A DNA stretch of 16,232 bases from assembly GCA_002869465.1 (NCBI GenBank), contig PKSW01000322.1, forward strand, positions 1 to 16,232, read 5' to 3'. Shown here piece after piece: positions 6,054 through 15,359 of this stretch. Numbering within the stretch: position 1 is the first letter of the stretch; the number at the start of each line of letters is the position of its first letter. Source of the stretch: Marinilabiliales bacterium (GTDB lineage: Bacteria; Bacteroidota; Bacteroidia; Bacteroidales; F082). The notes beneath the pieces were generated by a model that worked only from the letters and a program-made list of their open reading frames with translations, was not told the DNA's origin and made no database searches. A program made the position numbers and the translations under genes.

Positions 6054-7121
6054 TCAGAAATTAAAAATAATTCCTATGGTATGATTATTATTAAAGGCAG
6101 CAGTTTCCCTAAATGCATAGTCAATTCCTATAAAGGATCCTTTTTCCTTATTCAGCGGAACCGCAACACTTACACCTACACTCAAACCATTATTAATATT
6201 GGTATTATTATCAGCAGTTGTTTCTTCATACATTCCATTCTCATAAGTATAGCCACCTCTAACCATAAAATAGTCTTTTAAACTAAATTCAAGGCCTAAT
6301 GAAAACTGGTCGCGTGTGAAGGAATTTGACACAAAATTTCCACCCAATGTAATCCTGTAATCTTTAGGCATTAAAAAGTCATAAGCGGCACCTATCTGCA
6401 ATTGTGTTGGCAAATTAAATGGCTGCGAACGTTGCTCTAAAGTAAAGGCATTGTCCTGTCCCGGAATGAATGATTTAATTGACAATCCATCCCCAGAAAA
6501 CTTCATTTTCGGTCCCACATTTTTCAATGAAATACCAAAGGCAATTTGTTCTCTTGCACCGGTAACATACTGGATACCGGCATCAATTGCGATTCCAAAA
6601 GCGTTGACGTCTGCAATTGACTCAGAAACACCTTTTATTAAAACGCCTCCATAAATACTATTTGAGAAAGCTTTACCAAATGATACAGCTACGTTCATCA
6701 AATTGGGTTTATAAACGCCAAGACCGCCTTCCGGGCTATTTGTTGTTGTAATTTCAATTTCGCCAAATGACATTGAAACAACTTGAATACCAATGGCTCC
6801 AGCATCCCCAATTTTAGTAGTTAATCCAAACGCAGCAATACTTGTTCCCGATCCTTTCAGATAATCGGTGTATGAGAGAATTACCTGGGTACCGCTTATT
6901 TTTGCAGTACCGGCAACGTTTGCCCACATGGCCTCCAAGCCACTTACTTTTGCCATATTTGCACCGCCCCAACCGTTACTTCTGGCCCAGGGATTAATCA
7001 GTAGTTCAGATGCTCCAGCCTGGCCAGACCTATCTTTATTACCCGCATGTAGCGACAGTGTTAAAGGTATTACTAATACTGTGATCAAAACAATGCTTAG
7101 ATATTTATAATAATGTTTCAT
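6054..7121 (-). CDS. PorV/PorQ-family outer-membrane beta-barrel protein
   Basis: A predicted outer-membrane barrel of the PorV/PorQ family, relatives of the FadL-like PorV that shuttles type IX secretion cargo to the attachment complex. With the start at 7121 it is 355 aa and begins with a signal peptide (MKHYYKYLSIVLITVLVIPL...LHAG). The family-typical start follows: AGASELLINPWARSNGWGGA and the GLEAMWANVAG segment, the NPAG-like turn. Many alternating beta strands follow, and the chain ends in the Phe-terminated GIIFNF expected for barrel assembly. An upstream ATG at 7160 would add 13 residues before the signal peptide and is less likely. It is the last gene of the leftward array after the T9SS-sorted surface protein, and a terminator follows. 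Whether it acts in secretion or as a partner of the receptor or cargo is inference. Confidence 0.78.
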   Translation of the reverse strand: MKHYYKYLSIVLITVLVIPLTLSLHAGNKDRSGQAGASELLINPWARSNGWGGANMAKVSGLEAMWANVAGTAKISGTQVILSYTDYLKGSGTSIAAFGLTTKIGDAGAIGIQVVSMSFGEIEITTTNSPEGGLGVYKPNLMNVAVSFGKAFSNSIYGGVLIKGVSESIADVNAFGIAIDAGIQYVTGAREQIAFGISLKNVGPKMKFSGDGLSIKSFIPGQDNAFTLEQRSQPFNLPTQLQIGAAYDFLMPKDYRITLGGNFVSNSFTRDQFSLGLEFSLKDYFMVRGGYTYENGMYEETTADNNTNINNGLSVGVSVAVPLNKEKGSFIGIDYAFRETAAFNNNHTIGIIFNF

Positions 7122-7168
7122 GATCAAATATGGTTTATTTCTTATTTTCTTATTTGTCATTTTAATGG

Positions 7169-10100
7169 CTAAAATGTGTTTAAGTCAGGTACTCTCATAA
7201 TACAGAACCATTTTATTACCCGCTCTCCTTGATCCGATACCGTGTGAATATAATAAACACCACCAGATATAGGCACTGAAGCAAAGTTTTTCAAATCCCA
7301 CTCGATAGTAGTTTCGGGCGTATCTTTTTTAAATTGCTTGATCTTTGTACCGCTTACGTTATATATAGTAACAGTGCAGGTTTCCGGCAAGTTTGTAATC
7401 TTAATCCTCGTATCCAACGGATTATTTTCATATGATGAATATGCATAATAAGGATTAGGTACTACATTAATATCATCCAGATCTGTTTCCAGCTTTTGAG
7501 GATTATTGTATTCTGTTGCTAATCCCTCCATTGAAAACTGGTACATTGGATAATAATTATTCACATCCATTCCGGTGTAAACAGTATCCAGCGGAACCTG
7601 CGCATATCCGCGTTCATAAGGTTTACTAACCCGTATTTTTACTGTGGCTTCATTTGATAACCATTCCTGTCCAAGAACTCCCATTGGCATTCCGGCATAC
7701 ATAATGTTTGCAAAGAAATAGTTTGTAAGGAAAGGCAGGGGTTGTTCAAAAAGAGTATCAAGTGTGGTTACATTATATCTTCCAGCATCATAAGCCGGGG
7801 AATTGAATTTAATATTGAGTCCACCTTCAGTTACTGCTAATGTATTATGGTTCATAACATATACAAAGTGCATACCTCCCATTACAGGTGTAAATGAAAT
7901 GGTATCCTTAATGATGTTCGGGTCTTGATATTGAAATTCTAAATCCAAGTTTTTTCCAGGAGGATTGAATTGCATATCCCGGCCGTTTTCTGCAACGAGG
8001 TATGAATTTTCTCCGTACATAATGTTGAGGCGTTCTCCTGTTTCAACATTAATCGCATAGCCAGGGAACCATCCCATACCGTGATCACTTATATAGTTTG
8101 CAGCTTCAGCGTTATCACTGGGCCCCGAACCAAGAGTCGCATAATTTCCACTTTTATCAATGGATGGCGATTTTCTTAATTCAAATCTCATGGCATTTCC
8201 TTCCGCTAAAGCAGGTTCAAAACTCATCTCCAGCACTGCGGCTCTGGTCCATTTTGATTGATTGGGTGTAAATACAATATCAACGCTTGCTATATTTTTA
8301 AGTTTCGAGTAAAACTTTGAATAATAGCTGTAGCCAGGACCATAAATACTTTGAATTCCGTCACCCGTAAATGTATTACCATATGCGGTCATGCAATAAG
8401 GCGCCCAGGTTCCATTCAATAACTTTTCATAATCCTCATTGGGGTCCCAGGGATTATCAGGGGAGCTTCCCATTCTCCAGTCATTTCCTTGTGGAAGCTC
8501 ATCACTTTTTACAATACCTGACCTGATCCAATCCAATGGATAGCCAGGGATATCCTCATCATAGACACCGTTTAACCATTGCTGCGAACTATCCGCATAA
8601 TTGATCGATGCATTGATTACACCATTATACGGTGCAAGAACGTCACTAGCCGTTTTAAGGCTGTTATCAATTTCTACTTTACCAATGGCAATTGGCCCGG
8701 GGTTATAAGGTTGGTTCACTAAAATTGAAATTCCCAAATCGGGGAAAAGTACTTCGTCTTCAACAATAATTGTTGTGTCCGTAGCGTATATTTCGCCGCT
8801 TGAATGATCTTGCAGATACCATTTGCCCACATATTTACTAGTTGTATCACCTTGTATGGCAGCATCACCCGATATGTTATAAATCACCACAGGTTTAAGG
8901 GTGTCCATCCACCAAGTATAGGTAGTGTTCACAACATTCAGCGGGTCAATAATCTTTACCATTAACGGCCCTGCATTTTCCTTATATACGGGATTATAAG
9001 CAATTGGATAATCAGGTGATCCAAATAAATTATCGGGACCTGCTGGAGGCTTGGAAAGAATTTCATCAACTGTTTCCTCTGTAAGTTCCAGATTTAGGCC
9101 ACCATTACCTGTACCGGCAATTCGTGTAATTTGAGGACTTTCCCCGTAATTACCATTAATTACAGTACCATTAACGGTATAATGCGGCATAGCACTATAT
9201 GTTTTAATATTTTTCCTCCCTGACAAGTAAGGTGTTTTTTGCCCCAGGTATCCTTCTGGATCAGGACTATAAGGATAATATTCATTATAAGCATAAGCCA
9301 ATGCCATATAATAATATACTTTATTGTTTATAAGCCTTACATCTTCAGTAGCAAACGCATCCTGGGTAATTTCAAATGAATGTTGAATGCCGTCATCAGC
9401 GCCTACTACTTCAACTACAGGAACGTTACCGTTGATAAACTCATCGTAATAATAGTTTACAAGTTTACCTACTCCGTTATCAATATCAAATTGCGCTACA
9501 ATTCTGACCAGGTCAGGATCGTGCAGGCTCTCAACGCCAACAGTAGCATCTTTAAGCTGGAAAATCTGGTACCCTTCAAATCGATAAATTGAATCACTTC
9601 TTATTTCACCATCAGGATCGCCTGGCCAGGGTTGATAAATATTGGGATCATACTCCGTATATTTTTCCTGGTAATTATTTGATGAAGGCGAATTTGAAAT
9701 GTAAAATATGAACTCCTTATCTAACTCTTGAATGGTTAAATCGGGTGCTGAAGGACCGTCGATTACCTTAAAGCAATTATCAAACAACGCCTGGCATTTA
9801 TCATCAACGGTTCTTAACAATTCAACTGAGCTAAACGGGTCTCCAGCAGTTGCCCGAGCCCATGGGATTCCAACTGTAATGTAATTTACAGCTCCTGGTT
9901 TTAGCGTAAAAGGACCTGCTGATTGCATAAATCTTCTGTCTTCAGGTGGGTTTGGTGAACCAGCATCTCCTGTTTCCTCTGTCCAATAGAGTCCGTTTTG
10001 GGTATAGCCACCATTAGGTGGTTGTTGACCAGTTCCCCAGTTACATGGATCGGTATCGCCAGGAAACATAAAATCGCACTCCGGCCCAACTGTGCCAGCT

Positions 10101-10240
10101 CCACCTGCATAAGCAGTGCCTCCGTATAACATTTTCGTATTGTCTTTCCATATACCCCTTAAATAATTATAATATTGTGGTGCTATCTGAGGGTCTCCCT
10201 GGTTGCCACCGCTATTGTTATGGTACACAAATCTGCGCAT
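7169..10240 (-). CDS. T9SS-sorted surface protein, C-terminal fragment (severed by TAA at 10250)
   Basis: The downstream 1023 codons of what was evidently one gene of about 1447 codons. The ATG at 10240 is only the first Met after the internal TAA: codons RYG lie between them in the same frame, and the fragment has no signal peptide. It begins MRRFVYHNNSGGNQGDPQ and NYLRGIWKDNTKMLYGG, then runs through long beta-rich, Asp/Asn/Pro/Tyr-rich stretches with no recognisable catalytic motif. Residues about 922-1023 are a type A T9SS sorting domain: DDINVVPNPYYAYSSYE, the TRIKITNLP and CTVTIYNVSG strands, WDLKN, SGGVYYIHT and a final KWFCIMRVPDLNTF. Cargo with this domain is moved through the outer membrane and usually anchored to the surface or released. 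It is followed by the PorV/PorQ-like gene. Without readthrough this fragment cannot reach the periplasm, so the gene may be a pseudogene. Function unknown. Confidence 0.75.
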   Translation of the reverse strand: MRRFVYHNNSGGNQGDPQIAPQYYNYLRGIWKDNTKMLYGGTAYAGGAGTVGPECDFMFPGDTDPCNWGTGQQPPNGGYTQNGLYWTEETGDAGSPNPPEDRRFMQSAGPFTLKPGAVNYITVGIPWARATAGDPFSSVELLRTVDDKCQALFDNCFKVIDGPSAPDLTIQELDKEFIFYISNSPSSNNYQEKYTEYDPNIYQPWPGDPDGEIRSDSIYRFEGYQIFQLKDATVGVESLHDPDLVRIVAQFDIDNGVGKLVNYYYDEFINGNVPVVEVVGADDGIQHSFEITQDAFATEDVRLINNKVYYYMALAYAYNEYYPYSPDPEGYLGQKTPYLSGRKNIKTYSAMPHYTVNGTVINGNYGESPQITRIAGTGNGGLNLELTEETVDEILSKPPAGPDNLFGSPDYPIAYNPVYKENAGPLMVKIIDPLNVVNTTYTWWMDTLKPVVIYNISGDAAIQGDTTSKYVGKWYLQDHSSGEIYATDTTIIVEDEVLFPDLGISILVNQPYNPGPIAIGKVEIDNSLKTASDVLAPYNGVINASINYADSSQQWLNGVYDEDIPGYPLDWIRSGIVKSDELPQGNDWRMGSSPDNPWDPNEDYEKLLNGTWAPYCMTAYGNTFTGDGIQSIYGPGYSYYSKFYSKLKNIASVDIVFTPNQSKWTRAAVLEMSFEPALAEGNAMRFELRKSPSIDKSGNYATLGSGPSDNAEAANYISDHGMGWFPGYAINVETGERLNIMYGENSYLVAENGRDMQFNPPGKNLDLEFQYQDPNIIKDTISFTPVMGGMHFVYVMNHNTLAVTEGGLNIKFNSPAYDAGRYNVTTLDTLFEQPLPFLTNYFFANIMYAGMPMGVLGQEWLSNEATVKIRVSKPYERGYAQVPLDTVYTGMDVNNYYPMYQFSMEGLATEYNNPQKLETDLDDINVVPNPYYAYSSYENNPLDTRIKITNLPETCTVTIYNVSGTKIKQFKKDTPETTIEWDLKNFASVPISGGVYYIHTVSDQGERVIKWFCIMRVPDLNTF

Positions 10241-10249
10241 TCCATATCG

Positions 10250-10252
10250 TTA
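10250..10252 (-). other. In-frame TAA splitting the surface-protein gene
   Basis: Reading leftward: GGG ATT GTT GAT GAT TAA CGA TAT GGA ATG CGC AGA TTT. The frame is unchanged on both sides, so this is a nonsense codon, not a frameshift. From memory of related proteins, this junction reads GIVD(N/D)-Glu-R(Y/F)GMRRF, so the TAA stands where GAA is expected, a single G-to-T change on the coding strand. Confidence 0.8.
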
Positions 10253-11512
10253 ATCATCAACAATCCCATTTCCAAAATTCACTCCATTGATACTTACGTC
10301 GCAAATCTGGACATAAGTAGTATCTCCTGATCCATTGATAACTGTTTCGTATTTAGCATTATCCATCCCATCAGGATCCATGTATGGTCCCTGGAAGAAG
10401 TCAACGCCAATGGCTGGCGGAGGTGGTTGCGGACCGCCGTATGATTCAGGGTCTCCACTACCGTCAATACCAGTTCCATTATAACAATAGCCCAACCCCC
10501 TGGCTACATCACAACCGACAAAATCATCCCTCGCGTATCCGAGATCAGTATCAACCCAGGGCGAAAAATAGGTTTCTGTTAATACGAATGTTGATCTATT
10601 TATGATTTCATAACTGTAAAATGTCATGTTATTAATCACGTCATTGGTGGCAAATGCAAAAGCCTGTGCCCTGATCTCCATGCCAATTGCAGCTCCATCA
10701 GTCTCTGTATGAATATTTCCCTTATCGTTAAATACCCACCACAATGTTTGGTCACCTTTAATTACCTGGTCAGCCAAAATACTACCCGTTACGGTGCCCT
10801 GAAACTCTTGTTCCATTGTTGGAATATCAGTGTTACAGAGATCGTTTTCAATATCATAATATGGATAATCGCCAGCGAAAGGATCATATTCTCCATCACC
10901 ATCGTTATCGTAGAAGGGTGCCAGATAATAACTTTGCTCCTTAGAAACATCACCATGGGCTGGCCACTCAAGGATGGATGGTGGAATATCATAATCTTCT
11001 GACGGTAAGAAGAACCCTGTTTCGGGATCTGTATTAGCTAAAAACTCATCCACTTCAGCCCTGGTTATTTTTGCAAAACGGTCATATTGTGCGCATGTTG
11101 CTTCATCAATAGCAGCGGTTCCATCAACAGTAAGTGGACCTGTCCAGTAATCAATTCCTACCTGCCTGTATCGTTGTGCAGCTAATTTTAGCTGGTTATT
11201 AATATCAAGCCCGCCAATCCATAGTGCTCCAGAGAACATGGATGTAGCTGATCCTGCTTTGGGAATGTAATACTTAGCCCCTGTTCCTCCGGGCAAATCC
11301 CACCACATATCTCCTCCTGTATTAATCCTCGCCCGAACATTATTAATATCGAGCCAGTCATAAGCTGAGGCTGGTGCACATCCCGCGGCTGTTTCTTTTA
11401 ACCCGGAACTTTGCTTTTTACCATTTTCATATCTGTATTCTTCTGCAAATAACTGGCTGATAACAAAGACCAGTAAAAAAAGAATAACTAAAGTTCGAGA
11501 AATATTATTCAT
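10250..11512 (-). CDS. T9SS-sorted surface protein, N-terminal fragment
   Basis: The upstream 420 codons of the split surface protein. Residues 1-23 form a signal peptide (MNNISRTLVILFLLVFVISQLFA) followed by EEYRYENGKK. The mature part is acidic and aromatic, with Gly-rich segments such as WWDLPGGTGAKYYIPKAG and SGALWIGGLD. An Asp-rich loop at about 202-210 (DNDGDGEYD) has the DxDxDG-type spacing of calcium-binding repeats. No enzyme motif is seen. It starts 36 nt after the TonB-dependent receptor stop, so the two are probably co-transcribed. Alone it would be exported to the periplasm but lacks the T9SS sorting domain, which lies in the downstream fragment at the end of 7169-10240. The break is the TAA at 10250-10252. 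Confidence 0.8.
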   Translation of the reverse strand: MNNISRTLVILFLLVFVISQLFAEEYRYENGKKQSSGLKETAAGCAPASAYDWLDINNVRARINTGGDMWWDLPGGTGAKYYIPKAGSATSMFSGALWIGGLDINNQLKLAAQRYRQVGIDYWTGPLTVDGTAAIDEATCAQYDRFAKITRAEVDEFLANTDPETGFFLPSEDYDIPPSILEWPAHGDVSKEQSYYLAPFYDNDGDGEYDPFAGDYPYYDIENDLCNTDIPTMEQEFQGTVTGSILADQVIKGDQTLWWVFNDKGNIHTETDGAAIGMEIRAQAFAFATNDVINNMTFYSYEIINRSTFVLTETYFSPWVDTDLGYARDDFVGCDVARGLGYCYNGTGIDGSGDPESYGGPQPPPPAIGVDFFQGPYMDPDGMDNAKYETVINGSGDTTYVQICDVSINGVNFGNGIVDD

Positions 11513-11548
11513 GATATTTATATTTTCTATTGTCTTAAATGATTTCTA

Positions 11549-14500
11549 CTAAAAATTGAACATCAAACCAAAACGAATCTGTCTAGGCATACTGTAGTTT
11601 CCTGGATTATCAACAAATACACTATATAGGTCTCTAAATGATTGTGGGTCTAACTGATTGTTGATCTGACGCTGCCACTCAGGAGCTGACAAATATCCAT
11701 CATCATCCGGATTTCCAGTATAAGGATATACATTGATGACATTTTTAGTATTCAGTAAATTCAGTATCTGGAAATAAACATTCAGATATGCCTGGCGACC
11801 TTCTTTGCCTTCTCTTGGTTTACGCAAGTCAAAGTAGATGTCTTTATCAATTCTAATATCAAACCTGAACTGCCATGGCAACCTGGAACCGCTATAAGTT
11901 CCTTTTAATAAGTTGGTACCACCTGAAATAGGTGATGTAACATTACGGGATGCTGTATAAGGCGTTCCTGATCCACCAATCAATGTAAAGTTAAACCCTG
12001 TATTGCTTAACCAGTCGATAGGTGCTTTTCCATTTTTTCTTTCAGTTCTTGGCCCATTGTAATTCTTTCCAGAAGACCACCGATAATCCATCACAATGTT
12101 GAATTGGTGTCTCCTGTCCCAAGGCATGGGATATGTTGACCTTAAATTAGGTAATCCAGCGGCAATCAATGAAGCTGCTGTCGTTGTAGATGCTCCTGTT
12201 GCATCCGCAAACTGCAGTGTATAAGCAGCTCTTAGTCTTAAATTTTGGGTACGTCGTAAATCATATTCTGCGGTAATACCATTAACTGTTCCAAAGTCAA
12301 TATTATTATATGAAGTATAATCTTTCGGATAAGCTCCGTTAAAACGATATGTTTGAAGCATATTACGCATTTCACGGTAAAAAGCCGTGAATGTGACTGA
12401 AGAAGATTGTGTTACCCGTTGTGTAAATCCTAATTCATAATCGATAGTTTTTGTAGGTTCCAGATTCGGATTGTTAATTTGATTACCTGTAAAATTAAAG
12501 TAATACCATGTGGCTGGGCTTGTGTAGCTATTACTTGTAGGTCTTTGTGTTAACACATCATAATGAGCAAAGAAGAGTGCTTCATCTGAAATAGGAAATG
12601 AGAAAGATATCCTTGGCATCACATTAATCTGCGGATCGTAGTCTTTGAAAGATTCCAGGCTTACACGATCTTGCTCAGGATTTACTAATGCAGGAGAGAT
12701 ACCATAGCCTACATCAAGTACATTCGGATCCTGAATTTCGATTCCCTCTGCATTATACCAGATGTAATCATTGCGATAACCAACAACTTCTGTCGGGTTG
12801 TCGACCTGATCAACATAAATTACATAATCGCCTCCAATGTTTTCCGGTGTAGTGAACTCAAATGGCAATGCGTCTTTTTCAGAAACCGTATATCTTGGAT
12901 AGAGGACAAATTGATCCACTAAAACCTGCTGGTTGGCATCGTAACGGTCAACCCTAACACCTATATTAAAAATCAAATCTTTAAATGCAAACTGATCCTG
13001 TATATAACCTGCCATATAAATAGGACGGAACGCTCCAATGGGCCTGGTGAACATCCCATCATCATCGGTTGCTGTGAAAAAATCACTAAAAGATGGTTGT
13101 TCTTTTAGTCTTTCACCTGTGTAATCAAAACCTGAATAATTAATATATGATGAACCATTGTTCCATAATTCATCTGGTGAGAATAATGATATACTCAGGT
13201 CGTCAGTATTCAGAGTTGAGGTATGTAAGATACCGTTTTTGTCATAATACTCAATTGTATTATTCGAGATATCGTAAGAATCTGTTTCAATATAATCCAA
13301 CCCGTCTTCAGGCAGCCCCATTGCAATCCTAAGGTTTCTATCAAAGATCATTTGAGAATTTGCATCATATCTCCGGGGATACAGAATGGTATCTACATGT
13401 CCATCATAACTAATTACCTCAGGATTATCGAGGTCAAGCTCCATGATATGGAAATTCGTTAATCCTCTCATTAGGTTCCATAATCCTGTCGGCGCATAAT
13501 TAACAAAGCTGTTAACTCGTTGCTCATACTGAAAACCGAGTTTAATGGCATGATTTTTTATATCAAGTGAAGCATCTACTCTTATATTATATTGATCGTT
13601 ATCAAATTTTCCATAACCTGACTGGTTTGTTCCGGGCGATTGATATAATGAATATATTGCCTGCGGCGTACTGCCATTTACCAATCCGCCTCCCAGCATG
13701 ATCTGGTCAAGATTTTCATAGTGTCCTTCAGGAAATCCACCATAAACTGTATAATAATTATTGGTGTACTCAGCAACCAGTGGATTTGTGTTTCGCGGAT
13801 CCCAGGTAACCAATGTATCATAATTCCACGAATTTAACAACCAAATATTATCATAATAAACGCCATTAACAGTATCACTTCCTAATTCAAAAGTTGGAGT
13901 TTTGTAGCTAGTGAATTTTCCAATGTAACCATATTCAAATATATTATCCCAATGGTATGGGTCACCGAACTCACCTTTATCTTTTGTGTAGTCAAATTGA
14001 ATCGCATAGAAAAAGTTTCTGAATGCCGAAGTACTTTCTGATGATCCGGGGAAACGCTGACTGAATTTAATATAGCCCCGATAATTTGTATTATCCTGAA
14101 TTGTGTTTTTATCATAGTTTGCTAAAGTAGCTGCATAATTATACAAGTTTCGGTGGTTATAAAAATAACTACCGCCTATTGTCAGATTGATTGTTTCAGT
14201 GGTTCTGATATTAATATTACCAATAAAGTTGTAACTCTGTCTGTTTGTGTTCAATGATGCTTTTACATTTCTCAAATCGTCTGATCTTAAGAACTCACCA
14301 TTTAAATAGGTACCTGTACCGGTGCCTGAAGGTCTGAGCGGATTTTGTTCAATGCTGGAAAGCGCATCTTCAGTAGTGGTTCCGTATCCAATCGGAGAAG
14401 GGCTTCCGTCCTGTTGAAAATCAATATCACCAGCTAAGAAGAAACCCAATAAAGACGTATTGTTTTTGTTCTTTCCTTTGATTAAGGGACCCATAATATT

Positions 14501-15256
14501 AAATCCTACACGGTTATAACCAAAGGGATCAAGAAATTGAGATGTTTCTAATTCGATTCCCGCACCAAATTGCCGTGCAGGGCCCTTGGTTGTCACATTA
14601 ATAATACCTGATGTAGCATCACCGTAACGGGCAGGAACACCACCTAAAATAACGTCAACCTGTTCAATAGCAGATTGAGGTACACTTGAGTTACCAATAA
14701 CGCGGATACCATCAATGAATGTGGCTGTAGCATCTGTACGCGCACCACGTACACTACCCCTTTCACCATCCTGCGAGAATACACCACCAACCGTAGTGGC
14801 CACTGCATTCGCATTCCGTTGCGGCATTTTGGCTATTTCTTCTGCGGTAACAGTAGCCCCACTTGCTGTTTGATCCTTATCAATCAATGGCACTTTATAA
14901 TCAACTACTTCAACTGTTTCCAGGGTTTCGGCTGTTGCTTCTAATTCGATATCCAAAAACCGGATTCGGTCAGCGCCAAGTGTAACCCCCTGAATTAATT
15001 TGGTTTTGTATCCAACAAAAGTCGCTTTTACATCCACTTTTCCCGGACGTAATGGTTTAATAACATAATTACCATCAAAGTCGGATGAAGTACCTCCCAC
15101 TTGTGAACCTTTATTTTCAACTACTATGTTAGCAAAAGGAATGGGTTCTTTGGTATCTTGGTCAACAACCTTTCCTTGCAACGCAGCTTGCTGTGCGTGA
15201 AGCATTACACCGGTAAACAGAATAAAACCAATGGTGAGGAGTAAATTTCTTATCAT
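11549..15256 (-). CDS. TonB-dependent outer-membrane receptor with CarboxypepD-regulatory-like domain
   Basis: A TonB-dependent receptor of 1235 aa that takes up a ligand across the outer membrane using energy passed from the inner membrane. In order: signal peptide (1-21, ending LHA-QQ); a carboxypeptidase-regulatory-like beta-sandwich at about 25-105 (LQGKVVDQDTKEPIPFANI ... DGNYVIKPLRPG); a plug domain at about 125-225 with IAKMPQRNANAVATTVGGV, RGARTDATATFIDGIRV and PARYGDATSGIINVTTKGP; then a 22-strand-type barrel to a terminal Phe (RFGLMFNF). TVEVVDYKVPLI before the plug may be the TonB box. There is no SusD-like partner and the plug lacks the SusC YGxRGxxGVIxI signature, so this is not a standard SusCD glycan importer. 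The next gene encodes a T9SS-sorted surface protein, which may play the lid or ligand-capture role. The ligand is unknown. The reading frame is intact. Confidence 0.9.
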   Translation of the reverse strand: MIRNLLLTIGFILFTGVMLHAQQAALQGKVVDQDTKEPIPFANIVVENKGSQVGGTSSDFDGNYVIKPLRPGKVDVKATFVGYKTKLIQGVTLGADRIRFLDIELEATAETLETVEVVDYKVPLIDKDQTASGATVTAEEIAKMPQRNANAVATTVGGVFSQDGERGSVRGARTDATATFIDGIRVIGNSSVPQSAIEQVDVILGGVPARYGDATSGIINVTTKGPARQFGAGIELETSQFLDPFGYNRVGFNIMGPLIKGKNKNNTSLLGFFLAGDIDFQQDGSPSPIGYGTTTEDALSSIEQNPLRPSGTGTGTYLNGEFLRSDDLRNVKASLNTNRQSYNFIGNINIRTTETINLTIGGSYFYNHRNLYNYAATLANYDKNTIQDNTNYRGYIKFSQRFPGSSESTSAFRNFFYAIQFDYTKDKGEFGDPYHWDNIFEYGYIGKFTSYKTPTFELGSDTVNGVYYDNIWLLNSWNYDTLVTWDPRNTNPLVAEYTNNYYTVYGGFPEGHYENLDQIMLGGGLVNGSTPQAIYSLYQSPGTNQSGYGKFDNDQYNIRVDASLDIKNHAIKLGFQYEQRVNSFVNYAPTGLWNLMRGLTNFHIMELDLDNPEVISYDGHVDTILYPRRYDANSQMIFDRNLRIAMGLPEDGLDYIETDSYDISNNTIEYYDKNGILHTSTLNTDDLSISLFSPDELWNNGSSYINYSGFDYTGERLKEQPSFSDFFTATDDDGMFTRPIGAFRPIYMAGYIQDQFAFKDLIFNIGVRVDRYDANQQVLVDQFVLYPRYTVSEKDALPFEFTTPENIGGDYVIYVDQVDNPTEVVGYRNDYIWYNAEGIEIQDPNVLDVGYGISPALVNPEQDRVSLESFKDYDPQINVMPRISFSFPISDEALFFAHYDVLTQRPTSNSYTSPATWYYFNFTGNQINNPNLEPTKTIDYELGFTQRVTQSSSVTFTAFYREMRNMLQTYRFNGAYPKDYTSYNNIDFGTVNGITAEYDLRRTQNLRLRAAYTLQFADATGASTTTAASLIAAGLPNLRSTYPMPWDRRHQFNIVMDYRWSSGKNYNGPRTERKNGKAPIDWLSNTGFNFTLIGGSGTPYTASRNVTSPISGGTNLLKGTYSGSRLPWQFRFDIRIDKDIYFDLRKPREGKEGRQAYLNVYFQILNLLNTKNVINVYPYTGNPDDDGYLSAPEWQRQINNQLDPQSFRDLYSVFVDNPGNYSMPRQIRFGLMFNF

Positions 15257-15359
15257 ACCTGCAATTTTATGTTCATTGAATTCCTGCTCTCAAAAAGAGT
15301 TGGTAAATTTAACAAATAATTATATTACCTTTTAACATTTATTAACATCAATTTTTCTA

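Noticed and set aside
911..10252. Reassignment of TAA to a sense codon in this organism
   Set aside because: Six other genes in the window end at TAA at family-typical positions (for example greA after EVTR and the HIT protein), so TAA works as a stop here.
11549..15256. A SusC/SusD-type polysaccharide utilisation locus
   Set aside because: No SusD-like lipoprotein, no glycoside hydrolase or sulfatase, no hybrid two-component or anti-sigma regulator, and the plug lacks the SusC signature.
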